Shown here piece by piece: positions 9,207-17,951 of a stretch of DNA of 64,000 bases. Each line of letters starts with the position of its first letter. Within the stretch, counting starts at the first letter, position 1. This stretch comes from Caldilineaceae bacterium (GTDB lineage: Bacteria > Chloroflexota > Anaerolineae > Caldilineales > Caldilineaceae): NCBI GenBank assembly GCA_019637645.1, contig JAHBVH010000003.1, positions 1 through 64,000 on the forward strand. Reading direction: 5' to 3'. A program made the translations under genes and the position numbers. Below the pieces are notes generated by a model. The model was given only the letters and a program-made list of their open reading frames with translations. It was not told where the DNA came from and searched no databases.

Positions 9207-11327
9207 TTATGTTTTTTGCTCTTGCTGGAGAACCGGCAGAAAGGCATTGGTCAATCCAGCCACTAGGCTGATGTTATAGCAAACAAGGGCGCTTAGGATC
9301 TGGAAGTGGAGAAAGTAGATGCCCGCCAAGCAGAGCACCCCTGGTCCAAAAGTAGTGATATAGCTGCCACGTTGATTCCGTGCAAAGCGCTGTGTCAGCT
9401 CGAAGACGCTATCAAGCTGTTCGAGATTTTCTTGCGTTAAGATAATTTGTGCCGTGTTGGTGGCGACCAATGACGCGCCACAGAGTGAGATTGACGTGTG
9501 GGCTTGTTTCAGGGCAATGGCATCATTGATCCCGTCACCGACAAAGCAGACGGTGCGCCCCTCGGCTTGTAACTGGGCCACCAATGCGGCTTTGGCTTCG
9601 GGGAGGACTTCGGCAAAATAGTGGTCAACCCCCAATTCCAACGCTAGGCGGCGGGTGGGCTCTTGATGATCGCCAGAGATAATGTAGAGTTCGAGATTAC
9701 GGGCGCGTAATTGTTGGATGATCCGGTTTGCTTCTGGGCGCAGTGTGGCTTGTAATTCGATAGCGCCGTCCAAACGGCCATCCACCGCAACATAGACAAA
9801 GGTACTGCCCTGTTCATGACCAAAGGCTTGGAGGGCATGAATTTCTCCAGTCACGGGAATGCCAGCCAGCTCCATAAAGCGCAGGCTACCCACATGCACA
9901 GTCTGTTCCGCAACATCTACTTTGATGCCATAGCCAATGTCGTAGCGCGATTCATCAATGGCTGGGAGGACCAAGTGCCTTTCCTGTGCAGCTTGGACAA
10001 TGGCTTTGGCAATGGGATGGCTCTGCCGGGCTTCAGCGGCGGCGGCTACCCGTAGCAATTCCTCTTCACTCAGTCCATTCCAGGTATAAATATGGGCCAC
10101 ATGGGGCTGATCGAGCGTGAGGGTCCCCGTTTTGTCAAAGACAACGGTGTCGACCTGTTCGAGCAATTCTAAGGCACGCCCATCCTTGATCAAAATGCCT
10201 TGGCGGGAGGCCATAGCTAAGAAGTTCAGCATCCCCAATGGCGAGACCACGCGCAGGATCTCGGCATAGTTTGCCCCAATGACGGCGACGGCACTACTTG
10301 GCCCCAGCACGGCAAAGGTGATGGCGCTTAGGCCCAATGTTGGCAAGACCGACTCGTCGGATAGCCGCTCGCCACGCGCTTGGATCGAAGATTTGTAGTC
10401 CGCTGTGCGCCGCAGCACTTCGCCGATCTGGGCGGCAACGGTGTCGGCACCCGCGCGTTCGACTTCGATATAGAGGCGACCGGCTAGAATAACAGTACCG
10501 GCATAGGCGGGGTCGCCTGTGCTTTTTTCCACGGGGCGCCCTTCCCCCGATAGCATACGTTGGTCGATGGAGGCTATTCCTTTGACAATGGTGCCATCTG
10601 CGGGGATGGTGTCGCCCGCACCGACGACCACGACATCACCCAAGTGCAGCTCTTCCAAGGGTGTTTCGACTTCGGTCTCATTCACCAACCGCCAAACGAC
10701 GCGTGTCTGTTCACCAATGATGGTGCGCAGCGTCTGCTCGGCGTTATCTTCCGTCATCGCCATCAATTTATGCCCAGTGTAATAGGTTAAACTGGCTAAC
10801 GCACTGGCTAAATAATAGTGAGAGGCCAGCGCACTCAAGATGACGGTGGCATCCAAAGTGGCATGGCTCAGCCGCCGCTCTTGGACCAAAGTATCCTTGG
10901 CGGTGCGCAAGACATCAACCGATGCATAGAGGGTGAAGGGGATGCTCAGCAGCGCAAGGGGTGAATAGACAAACATGCCTGCCGCGGCCAAGCCTAGGCT
11001 TGCCGCCGAAGCAAACAGATTGCGGTTAATCATGTGCTCTTCGGCGCTTAGGGGTGGCGTGGGTTCGTCGTTGTCAAGATTGCCCATCCCTGTTTGGGAT
11101 TGGTCGGCTTGCGTGCGTACCTGTAGTAGCTGTTGCTGGCGCGTCTGAGCCCAACGCAAGGATTGGCTAAGCCGTTGCCCTAAGGTGGTGGGTTGCTCAG
11201 TAGCTGCGCTGACCGGCGGATGTTCTATTGCGAATTCTCTGGGTAATTTACCGCGCAAATATTGATCCGCTCGCCGCTTTTTTTGCTGTTTTTTGTAGAC
11301 TTTCAGAAGTGAGTCAGCTACCAACAC
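9207..11327 (-). CDS. P1B-like P-type ATPase lacking the CPC transmembrane metal motif
   Basis: 706 aa. The start is a GTG at 11327 with GGAGA 6-7 nt upstream. Core P-type motifs are present: actuator LSGEGRP (about 259-265), phosphorylation site DKTGTLT with Asp398, an SHP motif of the P1B type (about 436), and GDGIND (about 597). No N-terminal HMA domain is present; residues 1-100 are basic then Gln/Pro-rich. Where P1B pumps carry CPC/SPC in the membrane helix before the phosphorylation domain, this protein reads VVSPLGMLN (Ser362-Pro363-Leu364), with no cysteine. Family knowledge says that motif binds soft metals, so the substrate here is probably not a classic Cu/Zn/Cd ion. It sits between the exporter genes and the halogenases on the same strand. 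A role in cluster export, resistance or ion supply is inference only. Confidence 0.85.
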   Translation of the reverse strand: MLVADSLLKVYKKQQKKRRADQYLRGKLPREFAIEHPPVSAATEQPTTLGQRLSQSLRWAQTRQQQLLQVRTQADQSQTGMGNLDNDEPTPPLSAEEHMINRNLFASAASLGLAAAGMFVYSPLALLSIPFTLYASVDVLRTAKDTLVQERRLSHATLDATVILSALASHYYLASALASLTYYTGHKLMAMTEDNAEQTLRTIIGEQTRVVWRLVNETEVETPLEELHLGDVVVVGAGDTIPADGTIVKGIASIDQRMLSGEGRPVEKSTGDPAYAGTVILAGRLYIEVERAGADTVAAQIGEVLRRTADYKSSIQARGERLSDESVLPTLGLSAITFAVLGPSSAVAVIGANYAEILRVVSPLGMLNFLAMASRQGILIKDGRALELLEQVDTVVFDKTGTLTLDQPHVAHIYTWNGLSEEELLRVAAAAEARQSHPIAKAIVQAAQERHLVLPAIDESRYDIGYGIKVDVAEQTVHVGSLRFMELAGIPVTGEIHALQAFGHEQGSTFVYVAVDGRLDGAIELQATLRPEANRIIQQLRARNLELYIISGDHQEPTRRLALELGVDHYFAEVLPEAKAALVAQLQAEGRTVCFVGDGINDAIALKQAHTSISLCGASLVATNTAQIILTQENLEQLDSVFELTQRFARNQRGSYITTFGPGVLCLAGIYFLHFQILSALVCYNISLVAGLTNAFLPVLQQEQKT

Positions 11328-11446
11328 AAAACGTCTCCACTATTCTTAACCTTACGCATCATCGGCCTTTATGCCAGCCGCGTATTTTACCAAAGAGAAC
11401 TATCGTGATTACATCACCTGACAGATCTTAAGTAGAACGGTAAAGG

Positions 11447-14242
11447 CTAGCTTGTTTCGCGAACGTGCCCATTTTCTAACCAGAGCCGTCGCCAGGCTTG
11501 GCTCGCCCATAGTTTTTCGCGTACGGCGTCTTCGGCCTCTAATAGAGCTTTGTAGCGCGAGGTTGAGCGAGCTAAGAGGGCTTGCGGCGAGTCGTCTTCA
11601 ACAATTCGACCATTGTCAACCACTAATACGCGCTCAAAATTCTGGGTTTGACCGACATCGTGGGTAATGCAGATGAGCGTGGCTGTTGGCCAGTAGGCCC
11701 GCGCCCGTGCCAGCAGCGTACGCCGCTTTTCGCGATCTAATCCCCGGAAAGGTTCATCCAAGATCACCAACCGAGCATCTTGGCGCTGCATCCCACGGCC
11801 TAGCCGTGCGCGCTGTCCTTCGCCACCAGAGATCAGGCGCCCTTCGCCACCCAAACGGGTCTGCATCCCATCCGGCAACCGCTCTAGCACAGTGCGTAGA
11901 TCGGCTTGGTCAATAATCAAGTTCAAGGGCATTTGGCCGCCCCCATAGCGCAAGTTGTTGAGAAACGAACGGTTCCATAGTTGGATCGTCGTGTCTACCC
12001 ACGCGGTTTCATGCCGTAGCTGTTGCAAGCGTGGATAGTCTAGGGGCTCTCCATCAATGAGAATCTGTCCTGCAACGGGGTAGTGCCACCCTAACAGGAG
12101 CCCGACCAAGGTGGACTTGCCGGCCCCTGATGGCCCTACAATGCCAAGCTGGCTACCTGCTGGGATGGTGAGATCCGTCTCTTGGAGGATCACTTGGCCT
12201 GCCGCCTCCGCGCGCACCTGTTGCAGAACGATTTCAAGGCCGTGCGCTTTGGTAGGCCGGGTGGCTGGTTTCTCGGGGGTTTCTGCGGTCTCCTCTGCCG
12301 AGCTATTCGCTGTGGTGTTGGCGGTAGAAGGGCTGGGTGTTTGTGGGGCGAGCGCTGCTTCGGTTGGGGCTTGGAGTAATTGTAAAAAGCGCGTAGCCTT
12401 CCATTGATCAAAGAGATAGGAGATGCTCAGAAAGACTAAGGGACCGCGCAGCGATTCCAAATTGATAACCCAGTAGGTTAGCAACAAGAGATTCGCGGGA
12501 TCACGATCGCGCACAACATAGAGCAAGATCACCAGCGCAGTCATGAGATAGGAGAGGGCTGTGCCAATGGTGCTGAACCACCACTCGCCCAGATAAACAT
12601 TGATGTTGCTTTGTACCCACTTCCCTAGCAACCCTTCATATTCCCGTCGCGTGGCCTGTTCGGCACCATGGGTTCGGATCGCCACCAATCCTTGCATGGC
12701 GTCTAAATAGAAACGGCTTAAGAAGCCTAGATAAATGCGTGTCCGTTGCCCTTCCGAGCCGAGAAAATCGCTGACATACATAACGGCAAAAGGAACAAGC
12801 AATTTAATAAAGGTCAATACGGCACTGAGCCAGTCGAGCAGGAAAAGCCCAACAATGGTCATGAGAAACTGAAAAAGAATATGGAGAAATTCGCTGGCAT
12901 AGAAGGGCAATTTACGAACAGAGCGCACATTGTGGATGCGCTCGATCATGTCGCCCGGCGAAATTTGCTGAAAATAGGCATTGCTCAGGTGGGGGATCTG
13001 GGCCAAGACGGCCAAGCGTAGCCGTCCGTCCAGCCGATGGCCCAATTTTAAGACCGCACTATGGCTAAACCATTTGAGTCCCAGCAAAGTTAGGGTGAAG
13101 GCCAATAAGAGGAGGATGGTCCACATGCGTTCTTCGACCGTGCCTAGGCGTAAACTCAACTCGCCTAAGCTCCGAAAGAGAATGGCTTGAAAGAACATGC
13201 CTGCACCCGCCAGTAACATTGCAACCGCAATCATGATAGCAGGGTACCAGCCTTCTTCGCGTAGATAGAAAAAGACCGATTGGGCGATCGACTGGGCCGT
13301 TTCCTCGGTTGGGGCGGCGCCTTCATCAGTCGCCGCAACTGTATCCACTGGCTCAGTCGCTATGCTTGCTTGGGCTTCCATAGGGCTAACCGGTGGGGTT
13401 GGCTTGGGCTGGGTTGGGCTGGGCGCGAGCGGCCCCCGCACACGTAGGTGCACAATCCCCTGTAGGTAGGCTGGGGCCTGAGCTAAGGGGGCCATCTTGA
13501 GATCGGGCTGAACTGCCCAATTCGCTGGTGCTAACAACTGACCAGTCGTTTGGAGTAGTTGGTTGGCTTGGGTAAAGGTATGGTTGATCAACTGGGTGGC
13601 TTCGGCACCACGCCGGAGCCCACCGCGGCGGACCATATGCTCAACCGTGCGAATGGTGGCATCCAACGCAGCAGGACCATAAGCATGTGGTTGTGCGTAG
13701 GCGGCTGCCATTACTGTCTCTACCTGTTCTACTTCAAGCTGCAATAAACGTAATCGATCAGACAAGAACTGACGAGAAGTAGCCGAAGCGGCCAATTCGT
13801 GCCAGGCACCTGCCGTTAGGTACAACTCTTCGCGCCCTAGATCTGCCAGGAGCTGGGACGAACTCAGCCAAAGGCGCCCCAATTGTGGATCCATCACTTG
13901 AAAAAAGGCGCCAACACGGTTCCAGACCACCGCCCAATGCGCGGGCTCCTCTGAAATGGGCCGGAGAAGAACCAAGGCTGGTAAGGCATCTGGCAAGAGT
14001 AGGGCATCAGCAGGCACCATTGCCTGTTCGATTTCCACACCGCAGTGACGTGCAATGTGGATTAGTGCAACAGTGGAGTCAGGCGTAAGGTCTGGAGGAA
14101 GCGGGACCTTGAGTTGCGTGTCGGTGATAGGAAGCCGATATCCGAGCAAAATTGCTTTTAAAATTGCTAGTGTATCGGGTAGCTCCGCAGTAGGGGTGAT
14201 TTGCGGAATAAAAAAGAGACGTTCACTTCTGGTAGATTGCAT
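11447..14242 (-). CDS. ABC exporter (C39-like degenerate domain + TMD + NBD)
   Basis: 931 aa. Residues about 1-150 resemble the peptidase C39 fold of bacteriocin exporters: they keep a His (AHWAVVW) and an Asp (MDPQLG) in the expected order, but no N-terminal catalytic Cys is present, so this is a C39-like non-proteolytic domain of the HlyB kind. A helical linker and a Pro-rich segment follow, then a transmembrane domain (about 335-600), a Pro/Thr/Glu linker, and an ATPase domain with Walker A GPSGAGKST (about 703), signature ISGGEGQ and Walker B LVILDEP. Fused half-transporters of this type export peptides or natural products and work as dimers or with a second ABC protein such as the one at 15374-17644. 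It is transcribed from a promoter 500 nt upstream. Probable substrate: the cluster product or a partner peptide (inference). Confidence 0.88.
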   Translation of the reverse strand: MQSTRSERLFFIPQITPTAELPDTLAILKAILLGYRLPITDTQLKVPLPPDLTPDSTVALIHIARHCGVEIEQAMVPADALLLPDALPALVLLRPISEEPAHWAVVWNRVGAFFQVMDPQLGRLWLSSSQLLADLGREELYLTAGAWHELAASATSRQFLSDRLRLLQLEVEQVETVMAAAYAQPHAYGPAALDATIRTVEHMVRRGGLRRGAEATQLINHTFTQANQLLQTTGQLLAPANWAVQPDLKMAPLAQAPAYLQGIVHLRVRGPLAPSPTQPKPTPPVSPMEAQASIATEPVDTVAATDEGAAPTEETAQSIAQSVFFYLREEGWYPAIMIAVAMLLAGAGMFFQAILFRSLGELSLRLGTVEERMWTILLLLAFTLTLLGLKWFSHSAVLKLGHRLDGRLRLAVLAQIPHLSNAYFQQISPGDMIERIHNVRSVRKLPFYASEFLHILFQFLMTIVGLFLLDWLSAVLTFIKLLVPFAVMYVSDFLGSEGQRTRIYLGFLSRFYLDAMQGLVAIRTHGAEQATRREYEGLLGKWVQSNINVYLGEWWFSTIGTALSYLMTALVILLYVVRDRDPANLLLLTYWVINLESLRGPLVFLSISYLFDQWKATRFLQLLQAPTEAALAPQTPSPSTANTTANSSAEETAETPEKPATRPTKAHGLEIVLQQVRAEAAGQVILQETDLTIPAGSQLGIVGPSGAGKSTLVGLLLGWHYPVAGQILIDGEPLDYPRLQQLRHETAWVDTTIQLWNRSFLNNLRYGGGQMPLNLIIDQADLRTVLERLPDGMQTRLGGEGRLISGGEGQRARLGRGMQRQDARLVILDEPFRGLDREKRRTLLARARAYWPTATLICITHDVGQTQNFERVLVVDNGRIVEDDSPQALLARSTSRYKALLEAEDAVREKLWASQAWRRLWLENGHVRETS

Positions 14243-14734
14243 AGCTAACCAGGTATGAGCAAACGTTGATAGGCATTGGGTTCCGGCGCATCTGTACTAA
14301 ATCTCAATCCTGAAACATTCTGTGCTCACACCTTGGGCTAAGTGGCTGTGAAAACTTCCGCGATCAATTCGACCAGAGGTGGGCGATGATGGCAGCGAAC
14401 GGGGGATAGATTCCCGTTTTAGCAGCTGCTCAGAATTTGCAACAGAAACAAGCTGTCCAAATTTGGGCAACCTCGACTAAGCCAGGCTTCTGTAACCTAA
14501 TAGCGGCTCTCGTGTGATTGGTTATTCGGTGTAAGCCATGTTTTGCAGGAGCAATGGAGGTTATGCCCTTGCTCCGACCTGATCCGTGGTGACACTCCAG
14601 CGTATGCCCAACCACCAAGCGGAGATTAGTGTAGAGGCGTTTCTTGCTAGGCTCCTATGCGAAGCCAATTCCATTGCCACCCTGAAAACGTTGGTTAACT
14701 AAGAAAAATAGAAAACAATGTGCATCGAAAAACA

Positions 14735-14749
14735 GTGTTATTATAACAC
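14735..14749. promoter_or_regulatory. 15-bp perfect palindrome over a -10 box (candidate operator)
   Basis: GTGTTAT-T-ATAACAC is perfectly symmetric and covers the -10 hexamer of the minus-strand promoter below, where a repressor would block RNA polymerase. No regulator gene is visible in the cluster to pair with it. Confidence 0.5.
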
Positions 14750-14767
14750 CTTACATTAAAAAGTCAA
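14740..14767 (-). promoter_or_regulatory. Minus-strand promoter TTGACT-N16-TATAAT
   Basis: The -35 is TTGACT at 14767-14762 and the -10 is TATAAT at 14745-14740, separated by 16 nt. Predicted transcription starts near 14733 and runs left into the ABC exporter, P-type ATPase, halogenases and PKS. It is the clearest promoter in the cluster. Confidence 0.65.
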
Positions 14768-14872
14768 TAGGTAAAGGTGGCTAAAAATAGCAGGTTTTAC
14801 TCAATTTTTGGGGAGAACTTACTGTCAACTGTCGGCCTGAGGATAGGACTTTTGATGGATAGTAGAGAAAGT

Positions 14873-15325
14873 TTAGATCTCCGGCCAGAGGCCCGCGGCG
14901 CGTAGGACAAAGAGGGCTGGCGATTCTTGCCTGATGACTACCTCCACCGCACCGGTGGTGCCAGCTTGGAGTTGCAGAAGCGTGTCGCTATCCGTCCGCG
15001 GGATTAGCCGGACGCGATTGGTCGCCGGATCCACGTCGGTGACAATGAAGGGGATGGATTGGTTACTGCGCGTAGTCGTCACGTGGAAGCGGGCTGCCTG
15101 GCCGCGCCGCATCCGCTCGGTTGTGGCCGCGTCGAATTGGGCAATGACAAATCCTTCGCGTTGATAGACGGCTGCCGTGCTGGTGGCGTAGGTTGGAATT
15201 TGGGCCAGAAAAAACCAGCCAATCCAGCCGAGCATGAGGAGGATAAAGAAACCAATGCCGACCATGACAGGTACTAGATTATCGGCTTGGATCGAACGGA
15301 CAGAGCGAGAAAATTTGACGGTCAT
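14873..15325 (-). CDS. Minimal HlyD-like membrane fusion protein of the exporter
   Basis: 150 aa. The start is the ATG at 15325 with AAGGAGG 7 nt upstream; the in-frame extension to 15352 lacks this. One membrane segment (about 20-45, VGIGFFILLMLGWIGWFFLAQ) is followed by about 105 residues that resemble only the C-terminal beta-barrel of HlyD/NHLM secretion proteins: a G-x-x-ARF-type strand, then VTDVDP..RVRLIPRT, then an LQAGTTGAVEVVI strand pattern. The coiled-coil hairpin and lipoyl halves usual in this family are missing. It lies 48 nt downstream of the ABC gene at 15374-17644 and probably forms an exporter with it and with the ABC protein at 11447-14242. In a monoderm cell there would be no outer membrane to reach, which may explain the reduced form. 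Confidence 0.75.
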   Translation of the reverse strand: MTVKFSRSVRSIQADNLVPVMVGIGFFILLMLGWIGWFFLAQIPTYATSTAAVYQREGFVIAQFDAATTERMRRGQAARFHVTTTRSNQSIPFIVTDVDPATNRVRLIPRTDSDTLLQLQAGTTGAVEVVIRQESPALFVLRAAGLWPEI

Positions 15326-15373
15326 GCGGATTCCTCCTTCGTTCCCAAACAATAGCGCACGATGGGCCGCGTG

Positions 15374-17644
15374 TTATGGATGGGCAATGACTAGTAAGGT
15401 GGGAGCCCGTTTCAAAACACATTCCAGCGCAACCTGCATATTTTCTGGATCGAGGGAGGCGAAACTTTCATCCAGAATCACTAAGTCGGCTTTTTGCAAG
15501 AGGGCGCGGGCAATATAGAGCCGGCTCCGTTCCCCGTGGGATAGGCGCCACCCTTGTTCTCCCACAATTTGATGAATGCCCAAAGGCATGCGGTCCAGCA
15601 GCGGCCCTAACCCCAATTCGCGACAGATCGCATCGGCTTCGGCCAGATCCTGTGGCCAGGCTGGCCAGTGACGCCCCATGAGCAGATTAAAGGCAAAGCT
15701 GGCATTCAAGACATGATTCTCATGGAATTGGGGCGCGGCCACCACCCGCTGCCGCCAGACTTGTTCATTGAGCGTTGGTCGATCAAGGCCGCGTAGGAGC
15801 AAGAGGCCCGATTCGGGTTGATGCAGCCCAATGAGCAGCGAGGCCAAGGTCGATTTCCCACCGCCTGATGGCCCCTCTAATAAAATGCGTTCCCCTTGGT
15901 AGATCGAAAGCTGACAGCCATTCAGAATCTGCCGCCCACCCGCCCGATAGCGAAAGTTGAGGCCACGCCCTTCGATCAAAGGGACACTTTCCGGCAAGAG
16001 GATATCATCCGGGTGGACTTCGATCTCATCCGTGGTCGTCGAATTGGCTTTGGCTTGGCTGGCGCGTTGGACCGCCGCACGCTGGATGGGATCGATCAGA
16101 CGCCAAGCCGCGTAGGCGCGCGCAATATCGGGAATCACCAACGCCAAAAATTGAAATTGAAAAGCGCCAAAGACAAAGGCCAGAAAGCGCAGGCCAGTTG
16201 TGGTGCCCTCGCGCATGCCTGGCTCGATGATAAAATCGGTGGCAATGCCCAAGAGCATGAGGAGAATCCAGCCATAGGGCACCAACACCCAAACAATGAG
16301 ATTTTGGCGATCATACTCTTGCGCCAGGGTAAGGTAGTCGGCAACAGCGCGGTCATCGGCCTCGTGCCACTTGTTTTCTTGGACTAACCGCGTCTGATGG
16401 CCGCGGATCCGCTCAAGTAGCGCGGTCATCATCTCGGTGTGTTGGGCGTTGACGGTGATATAGCGCTGACAGAGTTGATAGCCCAGCCAAACGGTTATCC
16501 CCAGCCAAAGTAACATCAGGCTGCCAATGAGGATGTCGCCACTGATAAAAAGGGCCAGATTGATGACGAGCAACGGGATAGCGGCCAAGGTGACAAGGAC
16601 CGCACGCGTGAGGCCAACTTCTTGGAGGGTTTCGGATTCAAGTAGCCACGAGAGAAATTGGCCAATGCCTTGTAGCTGCAATTCATCTAAATCTAAATGG
16701 AGTACGCCATAAAAGAGCCGCTGCTTGACGAGGACGGAGGTGCCATAGTTAAAGACAAAGCCCAGCCAAGTGGCTAAAGAATAGAAGGGAATGGCGGCTA
16801 ATAGGGTCAACAAGGCTGCCACCAGGGTAAACCCGCCTATGTCACCTTCATCGGTAGCGCGTTTTACCAAAGCAATGCAGGCTAGCAACGCACCATAGGA
16901 AATGGCCTGGGTGACCATACTTTGGCCCAAAAAACGGTGCAAGCCAGATTGGCGGATCTGACGCCAAAAGTTGCTGCCTGGGGTCAGGCGCAAGAGCCGA
17001 CAGCCGCGCAATTCTACATGTTGAAGCTGCTCGGCCACCAAGGCTGCGCCAGCCTGACGGCGCCGGTAGGGGGCCATGGTGAGGGTGCCCAACCATGGTT
17101 CGGCAGCACTCTGTAGGGGTGTTTCTAACGTAGCCCAAATTGCCGCGCGCACGAGCCCACGGGAAAGCCGATGCACGGTACCATCTGCACCGAGCACGGT
17201 GACTGTGGAGCGATTCCCTTGGATGATGGCTAAGTAGTGGGTGGCTTCAACCTGGGGCTGTTCAGTGGTGAGCCCTGCCACTTCCGCGGGGATGGCGGGG
17301 CAGAGCGGCACTAGCACCGGTGGCGCGTAGCGCAGGAGATGCTCAACTTCTGGATAAGCCGCGCCGACCGTTTCGATTTCGGCACCCATTTGCGCGGCCG
17401 CGGCATCTAGCCAGCGGTCCAACGAATCGCCATGGAGCGCTTCGGCTGCGCTAGGGGTCAGGCGCAAGGCTTCTTTGCTGGAAAGAATGCCACTTTTGAG
17501 CGCTAGTTGATAGAGCGCTTCATCAAGATGGCTAACCGGCCAAGCTAAGCTGCGCACCCAATCGATTGAATTACCTTGCGTTGGCATCCGCAAAAAGGCG
17601 CGCTTGAACGGGGTAGGCCAGGGTGTTTTTTCCGATACCTGCAT
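15374..17644 (-). CDS. ABC exporter, fused TMD-NBD with degenerate N-terminal domain
   Basis: 756 aa. Residues about 1-200 form a soluble domain that again looks like a decayed C39-like fold (a VEATHYLAIIQG strand with His, no catalytic Cys). Six or so membrane helices lie at about 240-480. The ATPase domain (about 545-750) has Walker A GPSGGGKST (near 590), signature LSHGERSR and Walker B LVILDES. It is the first gene of the minus-strand run seen here. Together with the fusion protein 48 nt downstream and the second ABC protein it resembles the two-ABC-plus-HlyD sets of NHLM-type bacteriocin exporters (family knowledge). Since the cluster here is a PKS, the substrate is uncertain: a halogenated polyketide, or a peptide encoded outside the window. 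Confidence 0.85.
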   Translation of the reverse strand: MQVSEKTPWPTPFKRAFLRMPTQGNSIDWVRSLAWPVSHLDEALYQLALKSGILSSKEALRLTPSAAEALHGDSLDRWLDAAAAQMGAEIETVGAAYPEVEHLLRYAPPVLVPLCPAIPAEVAGLTTEQPQVEATHYLAIIQGNRSTVTVLGADGTVHRLSRGLVRAAIWATLETPLQSAAEPWLGTLTMAPYRRRQAGAALVAEQLQHVELRGCRLLRLTPGSNFWRQIRQSGLHRFLGQSMVTQAISYGALLACIALVKRATDEGDIGGFTLVAALLTLLAAIPFYSLATWLGFVFNYGTSVLVKQRLFYGVLHLDLDELQLQGIGQFLSWLLESETLQEVGLTRAVLVTLAAIPLLVINLALFISGDILIGSLMLLWLGITVWLGYQLCQRYITVNAQHTEMMTALLERIRGHQTRLVQENKWHEADDRAVADYLTLAQEYDRQNLIVWVLVPYGWILLMLLGIATDFIIEPGMREGTTTGLRFLAFVFGAFQFQFLALVIPDIARAYAAWRLIDPIQRAAVQRASQAKANSTTTDEIEVHPDDILLPESVPLIEGRGLNFRYRAGGRQILNGCQLSIYQGERILLEGPSGGGKSTLASLLIGLHQPESGLLLLRGLDRPTLNEQVWRQRVVAAPQFHENHVLNASFAFNLLMGRHWPAWPQDLAEADAICRELGLGPLLDRMPLGIHQIVGEQGWRLSHGERSRLYIARALLQKADLVILDESFASLDPENMQVALECVLKRAPTLLVIAHP

Positions 17645-17864
17645 GACTTTCGCTCGGCTACGTTCTATCCACTAGGCGTTACGTACTTTACAAAGCGTGT
17701 TTGTGCTGCGTAAGTTCTATACGCTTTATTTGTACCACGAAATAACCCTGGATGGAAATGTTACGTAAGGGGATTTGCAGGATCCTTTTACCCTGGCGCT
17801 GCTAATTCGAGCGGATAGGCTATAATTCCATAATGTTGATGATTCTATAGGCGTTACGCACTTG

Positions 17865-17932
17865 GGCCAGAGCTGACAGAGTCTTGCATTGGCGGTTGTG
17901 GGAGCCACAGCGCCAACGGGATACAAGGTTTA
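17865..17932 (+). repeat. Dispersed repeat, copy A (about 68 bp)
   Basis: From GGCCAGAG to about 17932 this sequence matches, in opposite orientation, 40893-40962 with only scattered mismatches. The shared core includes TCTTGCATTGGCGGTTGTGG. It is intergenic, just past the stop of the gene at 17942-18409. Confidence 0.8.
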
Positions 17933-17951
17933 ACAAACCTGTCAGCTCTCT
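17870..17951. terminator. Long-range hairpin past the 17942 stop codon
   Basis: AGAGCTGACAG (from about 17869) pairs with CTGTCAGCTCT ending near 17949, enclosing a repeat copy. The ends match the dispersed GACAGG hairpin family. There is no T-run, so terminator function is inferred from position. Confidence 0.4.

Larger units (their letters stand above)
14243..14872. other. 630-bp intergenic region with long leader, promoter and palindrome
   Basis: No convincing gene. The right part (about 14700-14800) is AT-rich and holds a minus-strand promoter overlapped by a 15-bp palindrome. That leaves a leader of roughly 490 nt before the ABC exporter at 14242. A 62-codon minus-strand frame at 14430-14618 has only a TTG start and no ribosome site. 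Confidence 0.7.

Noticed and set aside
14430..14618. 62-codon minus-strand frame in the leader of the ABC exporter, a possible exported peptide
   Set aside because: It begins with TTG, has no ribosome site and no leader-peptide motif such as double Gly; composition looks non-coding.
15326..15352. Earlier start for the HlyD-like protein
   Set aside because: The AAGGAGG ribosome site falls inside this extension and points to the ATG at 15325.
17726..17926. 66-codon minus-strand frame upstream of the exporter genes
   Set aside because: Half of it is the dispersed repeat copy A; no start signal.
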